Both the position numbers and the translations under genes were made by a program. A stretch of DNA of 55,919 nt from Heyndrickxia sporothermodurans (GTDB lineage Bacteria; Bacillota; Bacilli; Bacillales; Bacillaceae_C), in NCBI RefSeq assembly GCF_016785185.1, contig NZ_JAEKDY010000009.1, one strand, 5' to 3'. The notes under the pieces were generated by a model, which saw nothing but the letters and a program-made list of their open reading frames with translations, was not told the DNA's origin and made no database searches. Below are positions 16,829 through 26,110 of this stretch, in pieces; position 1 is the first letter of the stretch; every line of letters starts with the position of its first letter.

Positions 16829-19507
16829 TTACTCTTTTTTTCTTACAAAAAGTGAACCTGCTAGTAAAAAAGTTGGAACTGAGCTTAATCCAACGATTAG
16901 TAACCAGTCTTTCGGTATAATCGGTAGCGTATGGAAAATTTGTTGTAACGATGGTACATAAATGACGATTAACATGAGTAGGATCGAAGAAATAACCGCC
17001 CAAACTAAGTACATATTGCCAAATGGATTTCGATTAAATACTGATTTTTCACTTCTACAATCAAAAACGTGGATAAGTTGAGTTAATACTAAAGTCGCAA
17101 ATGCAACGGTTTGAGCATATTCTAGTTGATCCGGATTTTTACGATAAATCGTTAAAAAGGCAAGCAAAGTGACCAATCCTATGAGAAAACCTCTGGATAC
17201 AACTTTCCAGCCAAGTTTCCTTGCAAATATTCCCTCTTTCGGATGACGTGGTTTTCGTTTCATCACATCATCTTCAGGTTTGTCTAATCCAAGTGCCATA
17301 GCAGGTAACCCATCTGTGACAAGATTCACCCATAAAATTTGGATTGGTACGAGTGGCAAAGGAAGTGACATTAACATCGCAAATAACATAACCAAAATTT
17401 CACCAACGTTGGATGCTAGTAAATACCGAACAAATTTTCGAATATTTTCGTAAATATTACGACCTTCTTTAATCGCCGCTTTTATCGTGGCGAAATTATC
17501 GTCTAATAATATTAAGGATGAAGCTTCTTTTGCAACATCTGTACCCGTAATCCCCATGGCAATGCCAATATCAGCGGATTTAATTGCCGGTGCATCATTA
17601 ACGCCATCACCTGTCATTGCAACAATATGACCATGATTTTGAAAAGCTTTAACAATTTTTAATTTATGCTCTGGAGAAACCCTTGCAAAAACAGATACTT
17701 CCTCTACAACATTTTCTAATTCATCAACGGACATTTCATTTAATGCTGAACCCTCGATTACTTTCGACTTTCCCTTTAAAATACCTAGCTGTTTCGCAAT
17801 TGCTTTAGCTGTAATAGCGTGGTCTCCAGTAATCATTACCGTTTTAATACCGGCCTCATGACATTCTTTAATCGCTTGTTTCACCTCTGGGCGCGGTGGA
17901 TCGATCATCCCCTGTACCCCAACAAAAGTTAACCCTTTTTCAGCTTCTGATTCATGCATTATGTTTGTATATTCTTGTAATGGCTTAAATGCAACCGCAA
18001 TTGTCCTTAATGCCTTCGAAGCTAAATTTTCAATAGAAGATTGTATTCCTCTTTGTAATTCTAGTGATAAGGATTGCATTTTCCCGTCCCACAATACTGA
18101 TTCACTTAAACCAATTAAAACATCCGGCGCACCTTTAGTAATAACAAACCTTTTTCCATTTTTATCTTTCACGACGACACTCATCATTTTTCTCGTTGAA
18201 TCGAACGGAAATTCCTTCTCGATTGTAAATTGTTTAAGAATTGATTCCCTCGTCATTCCCGCTTTCATAGCAGAAACAAGCAATGCTCCTTCAGTAGGAT
18301 CCCCATCGATGATAAATTCATCATCCTTCATTTGGATTTCGGCATGATTACAAAGTAAACCGAAAGTTAGAAGTTGATATAGACTTTTTTCTTTATGCGG
18401 AACAATTTCTTCCTTATCCTTATAAAAATTCCCTTTAGGATGATAGCCTGTACCTGATACAGTCCACGTATTTCCACCACTCCACAAATGGGTAACCGTC
18501 ATCTTATTTTGGGTCATCGTCCCTGTTTTATCGGAACAGATAACCGATGCACATCCTAATGTCTCAACAGCCGGAAGTTTTCGGACAATCGCGTTGTTAC
18601 GAATCATCCGTTGTACTCCAAGTGACAAAGCAACGGTAACAATTGCCGGCAGACCTTCAGGAATGGCAGCAACAGCTAGTGAAACACCTGCTAAAAACAT
18701 CGTATACAGATCATGTCCATGAACAACACCTGCTATAACAACTAGCAATGTTAATAGAAGTGCTACAGTAATTAGTATTTTTCCAAGTTGCTCTAACCTT
18801 CGTTGTAACGGTGTCATCATCGTTTCGGCATTTTGAATCATATCAGCAATTTTCCCCATCGCAGTATTCATCCCAATGCCGGTGACAATTCCAACTCCAT
18901 TGCCTCTCGTTACCATCGTCCCCATAAATGCCATATTAGTTAAGTCCCCTAAACTGGCATTTTTCTCCGTGATCGGGTCAATTGTTTTTACAGCTGGCAC
19001 TGATTCACCTGTTAATGCAGACTCTTCAATTTCTAAATTAGCCGTATGAACTAATCGAACATCCGCTCCAATTCGATCCCCGCTTGAAAATTTCAGAATA
19101 TCTCCAACGACTACTTCTTTTGATGGAATTTTACTCCACTCACCATTACGTAGTACCACCACTTGTGGCGCAGATAACTCTCTTAATGCATTTAATGATT
19201 TTTCTGCTTTTCTTTCTTGAAAGAATCCTAAACAACCATTAATCAACACAATCATAATAATCGCAATTGCATCGATATATTCTCCTAGTAAACCGGAAAT
19301 TAACGTAGCTGCAAGGAGAACCAATACCATAAAATCTTTAAATTGACTAATAAAAAGCATGAGTGCAGATTGCTTTTCCCCTTCTTGCAACTCGTTCCAC
19401 CCAAACTGTTTTCGCTTTTTTTCGACTTCACTATCTGATAATCCTTGATCGATGTTTGAATTTAATACCTTTTCAACATCTTTTTCCTTCATTTCATGGA
19501 ACATCAT
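16829..19507 (-). CDS. yloB: P-type calcium-transporting ATPase YloB
   Basis: A SERCA-like P2A ATPase that exports Ca2+; B. subtilis YloB is the spore-associated Ca ATPase. In 892 residues: an N-terminal cation-ATPase domain, an actuator loop with TGES, the phosphorylation motif ICSDKTGTMTQNKM, the hinge TGDGVNDAPAIK and about ten membrane helices. The Ca-site motifs are AAIPEGLPA in M4 and NLVTDGLPA in M6. ATG at 19507 is kept because MMFHEM matches the B. subtilis N-terminus. It is divergent from yloA. Confidence 0.95.
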   Translation of the reverse strand: MMFHEMKEKDVEKVLNSNIDQGLSDSEVEKKRKQFGWNELQEGEKQSALMLFISQFKDFMVLVLLAATLISGLLGEYIDAIAIIMIVLINGCLGFFQERKAEKSLNALRELSAPQVVVLRNGEWSKIPSKEVVVGDILKFSSGDRIGADVRLVHTANLEIEESALTGESVPAVKTIDPITEKNASLGDLTNMAFMGTMVTRGNGVGIVTGIGMNTAMGKIADMIQNAETMMTPLQRRLEQLGKILITVALLLTLLVVIAGVVHGHDLYTMFLAGVSLAVAAIPEGLPAIVTVALSLGVQRMIRNNAIVRKLPAVETLGCASVICSDKTGTMTQNKMTVTHLWSGGNTWTVSGTGYHPKGNFYKDKEEIVPHKEKSLYQLLTFGLLCNHAEIQMKDDEFIIDGDPTEGALLVSAMKAGMTRESILKQFTIEKEFPFDSTRKMMSVVVKDKNGKRFVITKGAPDVLIGLSESVLWDGKMQSLSLELQRGIQSSIENLASKALRTIAVAFKPLQEYTNIMHESEAEKGLTFVGVQGMIDPPRPEVKQAIKECHEAGIKTVMITGDHAITAKAIAKQLGILKGKSKVIEGSALNEMSVDELENVVEEVSVFARVSPEHKLKIVKAFQNHGHIVAMTGDGVNDAPAIKSADIGIAMGITGTDVAKEASSLILLDDNFATIKAAIKEGRNIYENIRKFVRYLLASNVGEILVMLFAMLMSLPLPLVPIQILWVNLVTDGLPAMALGLDKPEDDVMKRKPRHPKEGIFARKLGWKVVSRGFLIGLVTLLAFLTIYRKNPDQLEYAQTVAFATLVLTQLIHVFDCRSEKSVFNRNPFGNMYLVWAVISSILLMLIVIYVPSLQQIFHTLPIIPKDWLLIVGLSSVPTFLLAGSLFVRKKE

Positions 19508-19563
19508 TCACAATACACTCTCCCCTTACTGAAACCGTAGTTGTCCACCTAATATCAAGTTAT

Positions 19564-19591
19564 TCAGCCCTGTCCCAAAAAATGATATAAT
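19564..19591 (+). promoter_or_regulatory. Candidate sigma-A promoter of yloA/rqcH
   Basis: A perfect TATAAT at 19586-19591 lies 34 bp before the start codon. The hexamer 17 bp upstream (TTCAGC, 19563-19568) is a weak -35, so the call rests on the -10. Confidence 0.5.
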
Positions 19592-19624
19592 GATTAGAAA
19601 TATTGTAGTAAGGGAATGTGAATT

Positions 19625-21331
19625 ATGTCTTTTGACGGCTTATTAACTAGGGCAATGACAAAAGAACTTGCCGAAATACTTGTTGGAGGAAGGATAAATA
19701 AAATCCATCAGCCATACCAAAATGAAATAATTATCGTTATTCGTGCAAACGGAAAAAATCATAAACTACTCATCTCTGCACATCCAAGCTATGCAAGGAT
19801 CCAATTAACGAACGAACAACATGAAAATCCACAAGATCCTTCCATGTTTTGTATGCTCTTACGTAAACATCTTGAAGGATATTTTATCGAAAATATTTAT
19901 CAAGCGGGTCTTGATCGCGTGATGATCTTTGAAATTAAAGGTCGTAATGAAATCGGTGACATCTCTTATAAGCAGTTATTCGTGGAAATCATGGGCCGTC
20001 ATAGTAATGTCATCTTGGTAGATAAAGAAAAAAACATGATCATAGATAGCATTAAACATGTGCCATCATTCATCAATAGTTACCGTACTATTCTTCCAGG
20101 AGAAGAATATGTTTTCCCGCCGAAACAGGATAAAACAAATCCTCTTCATTTGACAGAGGATGAGATCGTACGAAAACTTGATTTTAATAGCGGTAAAATG
20201 GATAAGCAATTGGTTGAAAATTTTTCAGGACTTTCACCACTTCTAGCAAAAGAAATTGTTCACCGTGCAGGGTTAGTCAATCGTACAACGATTCCAAAAG
20301 CAATGATGGACGTCATGAAAGACATATCTACTTACAATAATTGTCCAACAATCATTCAAACAGCCAACAAAGAGGCCTTCTATTTCATACCAATTACTTA
20401 TTTAAATGGTGAAACTAAATCCTATCGTACAATCAGTGAAATGCTTGATCGATTTTATTTTGGTAAGGCAGAAAGGGATCGTGTTAAACAACAAGGTCAT
20501 GATTTAGAAAGATTTATTAAAAATGAAAGAGAAAAAAATGAGACGAAAATAGAAAAATTAAAAGCGACATTATTGGAAGCAGAAAATGCAGAACGTTATC
20601 AATTATTTGGTGAATTATTAACAGCAAATCTACATTTAGTTAAAAGAGGCATGTCTGAAATAGAAGTGATAAATTACTATGATGAAAATGCTAGAATGGT
20701 AAAAATACTTTTGGATCCTAGAAAAACTCCGTCAGGAAATGCACAAAGTTATTTTTCAAAGTATCAAAAGGCAAAAACTGCTCTTGTTATCGTACAAGAA
20801 CAAATCGAAAAAGCTCGGGAAGAAATGAAATATTTCGATAGCTTATTGCAGCAAATGGAATCCGCATCACCAAAGGATATTGAAGAAATACGAATGGAGC
20901 TAGCGGAAGAAGGGTATATTCGTCTTAAACAAAAACGTGGAAATAAAGCAAAGGTACAAAAAATAACCCTTGAGACCTATACTGCTTCAGATGGAACAGA
21001 AATTTTAGTGGGGAAAAACAATATACAAAACGATTATTTAACAAATAAAGTGGCAGGTAAGGACGACGTTTGGTTGCATACAAAAGATATTCCCGGTTCA
21101 CATGTAGTCATTCGCAGTAAAAATCCAAGTACTGAAACGATTGTAGAAGCTGCAAATCTAGCTGCCTATTATAGTAAAGCAAAAGATTCCTCCTCTGTTC
21201 CTGTTGATTATACGAAGGTAAGATATGTAAAAAAACCGAACGGGGCAAAACCTGGTTTTGTCATTTACGAACAACAGCAAACTATATATGTAACACCTGA
21301 TGCGGACAAAGTGTTAGAAATGAAAAAATAA
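19625..21331 (+). CDS. rqcH: Ribosome quality control protein RqcH (NEMF family, YloA)
   Basis: RqcH binds obstructed 50S subunits and recruits tRNA-Ala to add C-terminal alanine tails that mark stalled peptides for degradation. The 568-residue protein has an N-terminal NFACT-N domain with the D97-R98 pair (AGLDRVMIFE) essential in B. subtilis. A helix-hairpin-helix region, a coiled coil (about 285-330 and 380-420) and a C-terminal NFACT-R domain (VWLHTKDIPGSHVVIR) follow. Older annotations call it fibronectin-binding protein. It is a monocistronic plus-strand gene closed by a strong terminator. Confidence 0.95.
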   Translation: MSFDGLLTRAMTKELAEILVGGRINKIHQPYQNEIIIVIRANGKNHKLLISAHPSYARIQLTNEQHENPQDPSMFCMLLRKHLEGYFIENIYQAGLDRVMIFEIKGRNEIGDISYKQLFVEIMGRHSNVILVDKEKNMIIDSIKHVPSFINSYRTILPGEEYVFPPKQDKTNPLHLTEDEIVRKLDFNSGKMDKQLVENFSGLSPLLAKEIVHRAGLVNRTTIPKAMMDVMKDISTYNNCPTIIQTANKEAFYFIPITYLNGETKSYRTISEMLDRFYFGKAERDRVKQQGHDLERFIKNEREKNETKIEKLKATLLEAENAERYQLFGELLTANLHLVKRGMSEIEVINYYDENARMVKILLDPRKTPSGNAQSYFSKYQKAKTALVIVQEQIEKAREEMKYFDSLLQQMESASPKDIEEIRMELAEEGYIRLKQKRGNKAKVQKITLETYTASDGTEILVGKNNIQNDYLTNKVAGKDDVWLHTKDIPGSHVVIRSKNPSTETIVEAANLAAYYSKAKDSSSVPVDYTKVRYVKKPNGAKPGFVIYEQQQTIYVTPDADKVLEMKK

Positions 21332-21386
21332 TTTATGGTTAAACTCTAACCATTATTTAATGTGTACCATTTATAAAACATTTTTA

Positions 21387-21423
21387 AAAGATGATCTCTA
21401 AATTTGAACAGAGATCATCTTTA
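21387..21423. terminator. Terminator between convergent rqcH and the M20 hydrolase gene
   Basis: A stem AAAGATGATCTCT / AGAGATCATCTTT with a 10-base loop, T-rich on both exits. It can serve rqcH (plus) and the amidohydrolase operon (minus). Confidence 0.85.
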
Positions 21424-21474
21424 TTCATTCATCGCTATTTTGTTAAACCGTGTTAGTTTTTCATTTAATCATGG

Positions 21475-22704
21475 TTATTCTGTTCCCGTTAATTTCTTTG
21501 CTGTTTCAAAAAATATTTGAACGGCATTTGCGATATGTCGGGAGTCCGACCACTCCTCCGGACAATGGCTCAGACCATGTTTACTTGGAATGAATAGCAT
21601 CCCGACATCCGTAAAGTCAGAAAAAACCATGGCATCATGGCCTGCACCGCTGTTAATTGAACAGTAAGGCAACTCTAACTTACTGCTGATTTCTTTTAAT
21701 TGAGCGACAATCTCTTGATTCATGGCTTTCGGCCGCATATATAATTGCTGCTCTGCCAAAACTCGAATATCATTTGTGTTATATGACTCTATTAATTCGT
21801 TCAGTTTCCGAATGACATTTTGGATATGTTCTTCCTTACCAGACCGTATATCAACTGTAAAAACGCACTTTTTCGGGATGACGTTGGCACCGTTTGGAAA
21901 AACATTCAATTGCCCCGTTGTAATGACGGTTCCTTCCCCTTCTTCGATGGCGAGGTCAGGAAATTGAGCAATCATTTTAGCAGCAGTTACAAGTGCATCC
22001 GATCGTCGATCCATCGGTGTGGTGCCCGCATGTCCGGCCTGTCCTTCAACAGTGACTTCAAATTGAGTCAGACCGACAATTGTCTCCACTACACCAATCG
22101 GAATATTTTTTTCCTCAAGAATCGGTCCCTGTTCGATGTGCAACTCTAGGAAGGCCTTGATTGTTTTAGGATCTCTTTTTTTAGGAAGTAATGGATCCAA
22201 TCCGATTTTTTCCATTGCTTCTATTGTAGTAATCCCATCTTTATCTTTTAACTTCTTGAAATCTTCTTCACTCAGCAAACCGGTAATCCCTCTTGAACCC
22301 ATTAAACCTCCGCCAAATCGTGCTCCTTCTTCCTCAATTAATGCAATCACCTCTAGCGGGTATTTAGGTTTAATTTGATTTTCAGCAAAAAGTGCAGCTA
22401 CTTCAAGACCTGCCACTACACCTGCAGGTCCGTCATAAGAACCTCCATTTGGAACAGAATCAAAATGGGAGCCAATGAGAACACTTGGCGCATTCTTTAG
22501 TGTACCATCGAGCTTTCCGAAAATATTACCCAATCCATCTTCATGAACCGTTAATCCGTATTCCTTCATTTTTTCAATCAGATAGTCCCGTGCCTGCCTG
22601 TCCTCTTTACTATAAGTAAGCCGTGTTGTCCCATTTCCAGGTGTAGCTGTAAATTGACCTAATGTGTTAATATGTTCTTCAATTCGTGCTTGAAGATTCT
22701 TCAT
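21475..22704 (-). CDS. M20-family N-carbamoyl-L-amino acid hydrolase-like amidohydrolase
   Basis: A 409-residue binuclear-metal enzyme of the hydantoinase/carbamoylase branch of peptidase family M20. Such enzymes hydrolyse N-carbamoyl amino acids (HyuC/AmaB), beta-ureidopropionate or allantoate. Metal ligands can be placed: His80 in GSHFDS, Asp91 in YDGPAG, the glutamates of IEEEGARF (about 123-130), His189 in LHIEQGP and the late His in GAGHDAM. Between them the dimerisation domain carries GQAGHAGTTPMDRR. The ATG has AAGAGGCG upstream. The gene follows the transporter by 18 bp. The exact substrate cannot be told from sequence. No allantoin or hydantoinase genes are nearby, so AmaB/HyuC-type use on an imported N-carbamoyl or N-acyl amino acid is the best guess. 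G+C looks higher than in neighbouring genes. Confidence 0.85.
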   Translation of the reverse strand: MKNLQARIEEHINTLGQFTATPGNGTTRLTYSKEDRQARDYLIEKMKEYGLTVHEDGLGNIFGKLDGTLKNAPSVLIGSHFDSVPNGGSYDGPAGVVAGLEVAALFAENQIKPKYPLEVIALIEEEGARFGGGLMGSRGITGLLSEEDFKKLKDKDGITTIEAMEKIGLDPLLPKKRDPKTIKAFLELHIEQGPILEEKNIPIGVVETIVGLTQFEVTVEGQAGHAGTTPMDRRSDALVTAAKMIAQFPDLAIEEGEGTVITTGQLNVFPNGANVIPKKCVFTVDIRSGKEEHIQNVIRKLNELIESYNTNDIRVLAEQQLYMRPKAMNQEIVAQLKEISSKLELPYCSINSGAGHDAMVFSDFTDVGMLFIPSKHGLSHCPEEWSDSRHIANAVQIFFETAKKLTGTE

Positions 22705-22722
22705 TTAAATCGCCTCTTTTAT

Positions 22723-23931
22723 TTATAAGAATTTGACAAAGATGCCTGCAAGTATAACTGATACAATAGTAACGGTGATAAACCCGCCGACCAGCATTGG
22801 CGGTAGCATGTGACTTGTCAGCACCTCTTTTTCTTTCTCATCTTTTGTTAATGATTTAATTACTTCATTCGTGATAATGTAGTCAGCTGGAAACCCATAT
22901 AGGGCAGTTAAGGATATCGCAAATGCCATTTCCTTGCTTACGTTAAAGATCTTACCTGCGACAAATGAGAAAATGTACATCCCGATTACTCCAATCACAA
23001 TTGTACCTACGAGTGGATAAATAATTTCCAACATCATGCTTGGTGTCGCCTGTTTTAACCCATCGAATATAAATAACATAAGTCCCATAATGGCAAAACC
23101 GAACGCATTTGCTTTTTGTAACGTCTGCTTCTCGAGAAAACCAATGCTTTTTCCAATTATCCCAAACAGTAAGCACAGAACAAACGGGCTTATTGATATA
23201 ACAGGTGCCAATAGAGTGGAAACAATATAGGCAAGTAAAGCAACCAAAGCAAGTCTAAAAAACTTAAAGTACTCTGTGTTATATTTTTCCGGAAGTTTTT
23301 TAAAAAGTTTAAGCTCTGTCGACATTGCAGATTCTAGGGAAGCTGCAGTTTCAGCCGCCAAATGAGCTTGCGCCTTCACGGCTATTTCACCCTTGCGATA
23401 CTGGTCAAGTAGTTTTTTCCCTTCTTTTTTTAACATGATTGAAGTAAGAGGGTATCCGGCAAATCCCTGCATAACGTAAATGACGATAGCAAATACCGAT
23501 AGAGAAGCGAGACCTGCTTCCTTTGCCCCTTCTGACATGATCAAAGCGGACACGATACCACCTACCAGTGGCGGAATACCGACAACAACTGTTTTAAATC
23601 CATAAATAAAGGTTCCAATCCCCAACAACAGGACGATAATCCCTAATATCCCTGAAAGGGCAATAATAATAGTCTTCCATTGTTGTTTCAATTCTTCTAG
23701 GGACAGCAATGTTCCCATATTTGTAATTAGGAGGTACATCAGCATCGTTGCAACTACCGACGGTATACCAGCAATTGAAACGATTTCCTTTGGAAAGAAT
23801 GTCCAATATCCGATAAGAAATAGAATTGCTGAAATAAAGATTGATGGCACCCAGGCTTTGGTTCGTACCGCCACCCAGTCTCCAATTAAAAGAATAAAAA
23901 CGACAATGACTAAAGCTAGCATTTGCGGCAT
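22723..23931 (-). CDS. Multi-pass membrane transporter, probable ion-transporter superfamily (GltS/citrate-like)
   Basis: A 402-residue, strongly hydrophobic protein with about ten to twelve membrane helices and one charged cytoplasmic loop (about residues 170-215) in the middle. Inverted-topology organic-anion carriers are built this way. The glycine-rich GIPPLVGGIVSALIMSEGAKEAG and the matching C-terminal GFPADYII stretch resemble the substrate-loop features of that superfamily. I do not recognise a named orthologue. It is the first gene of a two-gene operon with the M20 amidohydrolase, so it probably imports the substrate of that enzyme or exports its product. A 9-bp dyad lies just upstream. 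Confidence 0.65.
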   Translation of the reverse strand: MPQMLALVIVVFILLIGDWVAVRTKAWVPSIFISAILFLIGYWTFFPKEIVSIAGIPSVVATMLMYLLITNMGTLLSLEELKQQWKTIIIALSGILGIIVLLLGIGTFIYGFKTVVVGIPPLVGGIVSALIMSEGAKEAGLASLSVFAIVIYVMQGFAGYPLTSIMLKKEGKKLLDQYRKGEIAVKAQAHLAAETAASLESAMSTELKLFKKLPEKYNTEYFKFFRLALVALLAYIVSTLLAPVISISPFVLCLLFGIIGKSIGFLEKQTLQKANAFGFAIMGLMLFIFDGLKQATPSMMLEIIYPLVGTIVIGVIGMYIFSFVAGKIFNVSKEMAFAISLTALYGFPADYIITNEVIKSLTKDEKEKEVLTSHMLPPMLVGGFITVTIVSVILAGIFVKFL

Positions 23932-23958
23932 AAAGTTTACCTTCTTTCTATGATGTTG

Positions 23959-23987
23959 TATTTATTCGCATAACGAAGGAATAAATA
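23959..23987. promoter_or_regulatory. Perfect 9-bp inverted repeat, candidate operator of the transporter-amidohydrolase operon
   Basis: TATTTATTC (23959-23967) and GAATAAATA (23979-23987) are exact inverted repeats. The centres are 20 bp apart, about two DNA turns, and the near arm starts 28 bp upstream of the transporter ATG. The geometry suits a dimeric repressor. It has no T-run, so it is not a terminator. No regulator gene is adjacent. Confidence 0.45.
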
Positions 23988-24093
23988 ATATTAATACAAT
24001 AATATAATTATACTTTTCCGTCAATTCTAATTATTAATAATTTTCGTGCAACCGCTTTCAAAATAATAGATGCAGCAAATATTCATTTAACGT

Positions 24094-24128
24094 AAAAAGC
24101 ACCTTCCTCCGAGGAAAGGTGCCTTTTA
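24094..24128. terminator. Strong hairpin terminator between the transporter operon and the MFS pseudogene
   Basis: Stem AAAGCACCTTCCTC / GAGGAAAGGTGCCTTT with one bulge, A-run before and T-run after, so usable in both directions. It lies in the 344-bp gap 23932-24275. The rest of that gap holds the dyad above and otherwise AT-rich sequence in which I see no gene. Confidence 0.75.
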
Positions 24129-24275
24129 TCGTTTTTCAGTAGAACTGGAAACTAGTCAAACTCAAAATGAATAGAGGTTTTAACTGTTACTACTTACGGG
24201 CGGAATAGCAATAATCTCTCTTTGAAAACTTCTTAAGTTGGATAACAATTTATTACCTTTTCTTTTTCTGTTGGA

Positions 24276-25552
24276 CTAATGACCATCAGCCCCTTGTTCA
24301 GCTTCAGGTTTAATCGCAAAAAAAGTCGCAATCGCGGCAATTAAGCTCAAACCACTAAGCATGTAAAACCATGAATTTTCAGCACTTTTCATTAAAATAG
24401 CCATAACTGGCGGGCCTGCAGCTACACCGATAAAACGCATCGAGCTATATATCGAGGAAACCGTCCCACATTCTTGTTTTTTAATTCCTGAAGTTATAAA
24501 GGCATCAAGGCACGGTAAACTTACTCCTATACCAATTCCGCCTATTGTAAATAGCATCAACATAAACCACATTGTCTTCGAAAAACCTAGCACTGCTATC
24601 GATATAACCAATAAAATTATCCCTATAAACGTGACCCATTTCATTAAAACTTTGTTTTCTTTTATTAATTTCCCAGTAGTATAAGAAGCTAAGCAAAGAG
24701 CTGCTAATGGGATGGCAAGCAGAAGCCCCTTTTTTATATTTTTAATATGATAAACTTTCTCCAAAGTATCAGATAAGTAAAATAAAACGGAAAATAATAC
24801 AAACATTAAGATAATCCCTATCATAAATATAGAATACAGCCATCTTGAATTATTTTTAAATGTTTCTTTTACGCTAGCAATAAATTTCTTAAAAGGATCG
24901 GTTCTTGTCTTTTATTTGGAGTTTTCACTAGAAATAACATAAGTAAAATTGAAATTAAACAAAAAACAGGGATTGAAAAAAAGGGAATAAACCAATAAAA
25001 TCCCGCTAAAAATGCCCCTAAAATCGGGCTCAAAACTTTTCCAAGTGTATTAGACGTTTCAATTAGTCCTAATGAGCTGCTTACTTCTTCGTCTGTCTTA
25101 AACATGTCGCCAATAAGCGGCATCACAATTGGGAAAGCTCCCGCAGCCCCTGCCCCTTGTAAAGCACGTCCGATTAAAATCATCCAATAGGGATGCTCCA
25201 TTTTCCACCCCGCCCATGCAGCAATGAGTCCTCCAATCCCTGTAATGATCAAGCTTGGGATAATCACCTTTTTTCTCCCTATATGATCTGATAAAAATCC
25301 CGCAATAGGGATAAGAATGATGGCAACAATGGAGTAAATCGTAATAATAAAACTGCTTTGAAAAGAAGAAATGTCTAATTTGTTCTCCATAACCGTAAGA
25401 ACCGGAATTAGCATCGAATTTCCAAGCGTCATGACAAGCGGTATTGAGGATATTGATAATACCGCCCATCTTTGATTATTCGATTTATTTTTCGAACGAC
25501 TTTTTGAGCCTTTTTTTGATTTTATCGATTGAATATTTTCAACATAATCCAT
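24276..25552 (-). pseudogene. MFS drug/metabolite efflux transporter, broken by a one-base deletion
   Basis: Two frames together make one major-facilitator protein of about 425 residues. The N-terminal part (24869-25552) has helices 1-6, GFLSDHIGRKKVI between helices 2 and 3 and GRALQGAGAAGAFP in helix 5. It then runs into a stop just after KTPNKRQEP. Adding one base near 24899 restores DPFKKFIASVKETFKNNSRW and leads straight into the second part (24276-24824, helices 7-12). So a single G appears lost in a CGGATCC-like stretch. Either a recent frameshift mutation or a sequencing error. The start is taken at ATG 25552 with AAAAGG upstream. It resembles multidrug (DHA1) efflux proteins. The small gene at 25577-25906 is directly upstream and probably cotranscribed. 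Confidence 0.85.
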
Positions 25553-25576
25553 CAGATACACGCCTTTTTATCATAG

Positions 25577-25906
25577 TTATTTATTATTCTCTTTCATTTC
25601 CCGTGCGGATCGGTAAATCTTAGTGTTCATACTCCCTTGTATAATATTTTCTAAAAAAAATTCACCTATTAACTCCAAATAGCTCTCATCCTCGAACATC
25701 TTTTTATCTTGTAATTCCATTTCGGCAAGTCCATCACAAATAGAAACAAGTGCATATGTATGATCATTTCCTGTTATTGGAGTTAATAATTCCACCTGAT
25801 GATTATAATTTTCATTCCTAAATTTTTTTATTGCTTTAAGATTTTCAATTCCTTCTTTAAATTTATCTTGCTTTATTTCAAATGTTTGATAAACATATAT
25901 TGGCAT
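25577..25906 (-). CDS. Small protein of unknown function, possible dimeric alpha-beta barrel fold
   Basis: I do not recognise this 109-residue protein. It begins MPIYVYQTFEIK, alternates beta-like and amphipathic helical stretches (helices about 13-32 and 68-90) and has no signal peptide or membrane segment. That pattern fits a ferredoxin-like, NIPSNAP/Dabb-type fold, which is inference only. The ATG at 25906 follows AGGAGTGA at good spacing; the frame extends 19 codons upstream but without support. It sits 24 bp before the MFS pseudogene, suggesting a shared operon and perhaps a detoxification role. Confidence 0.6.
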   Translation of the reverse strand: MPIYVYQTFEIKQDKFKEGIENLKAIKKFRNENYNHQVELLTPITGNDHTYALVSICDGLAEMELQDKKMFEDESYLELIGEFFLENIIQGSMNTKIYRSAREMKENNK

Positions 25907-26077
25907 TGATGTCACTCCTAAAAATGAACTTTTGTATGTATAATATCCGCTTAAAACCTTCATTTATTCTTACAAAAAATAGAAGTAGGTATCTCATTTC
26001 ACGAATAGAACTATTTAAGTGGTTGAATAAGTCCTTAATAGGGTTTGGTCTTCATTTTGGATATCATGTACATAAGT

Positions 26078-26110
26078 AGAGCTCCACCTTATTAATAGGC
26101 GGAGCTTATT
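26078..26110 (+). terminator. Hairpin with plus-strand T-run next to the APC permease stop
   Basis: GAGCTCC-ACC / GGC-GGAGCTT around TTATTAATA, followed by ATTTTATAT on the plus strand. On the minus strand the tail is CTCTACTT, poorer in T. So it looks like the terminator of a plus-strand gene, although only a remnant frame is there (25945-26079). It may also serve the permease. Confidence 0.55.

Noticed and set aside
16725..17003. 92-codon minus-strand frame overlapping the end of yloB
   Set aside because: Overlaps the conserved Ca ATPase C-terminus in another frame and crosses the terminator hairpin.
17961..18347. 128-codon plus-strand frame inside yloB
   Set aside because: Antisense to the ATPase nucleotide-binding domain; composition mirrors the real gene.
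21475..22704. Allantoate amidohydrolase (AllC) as the name for the M20 enzyme
   Set aside because: Family motifs do not separate AllC from HyuC/AmaB and no purine-catabolism gene is nearby, so only the broader call is made.
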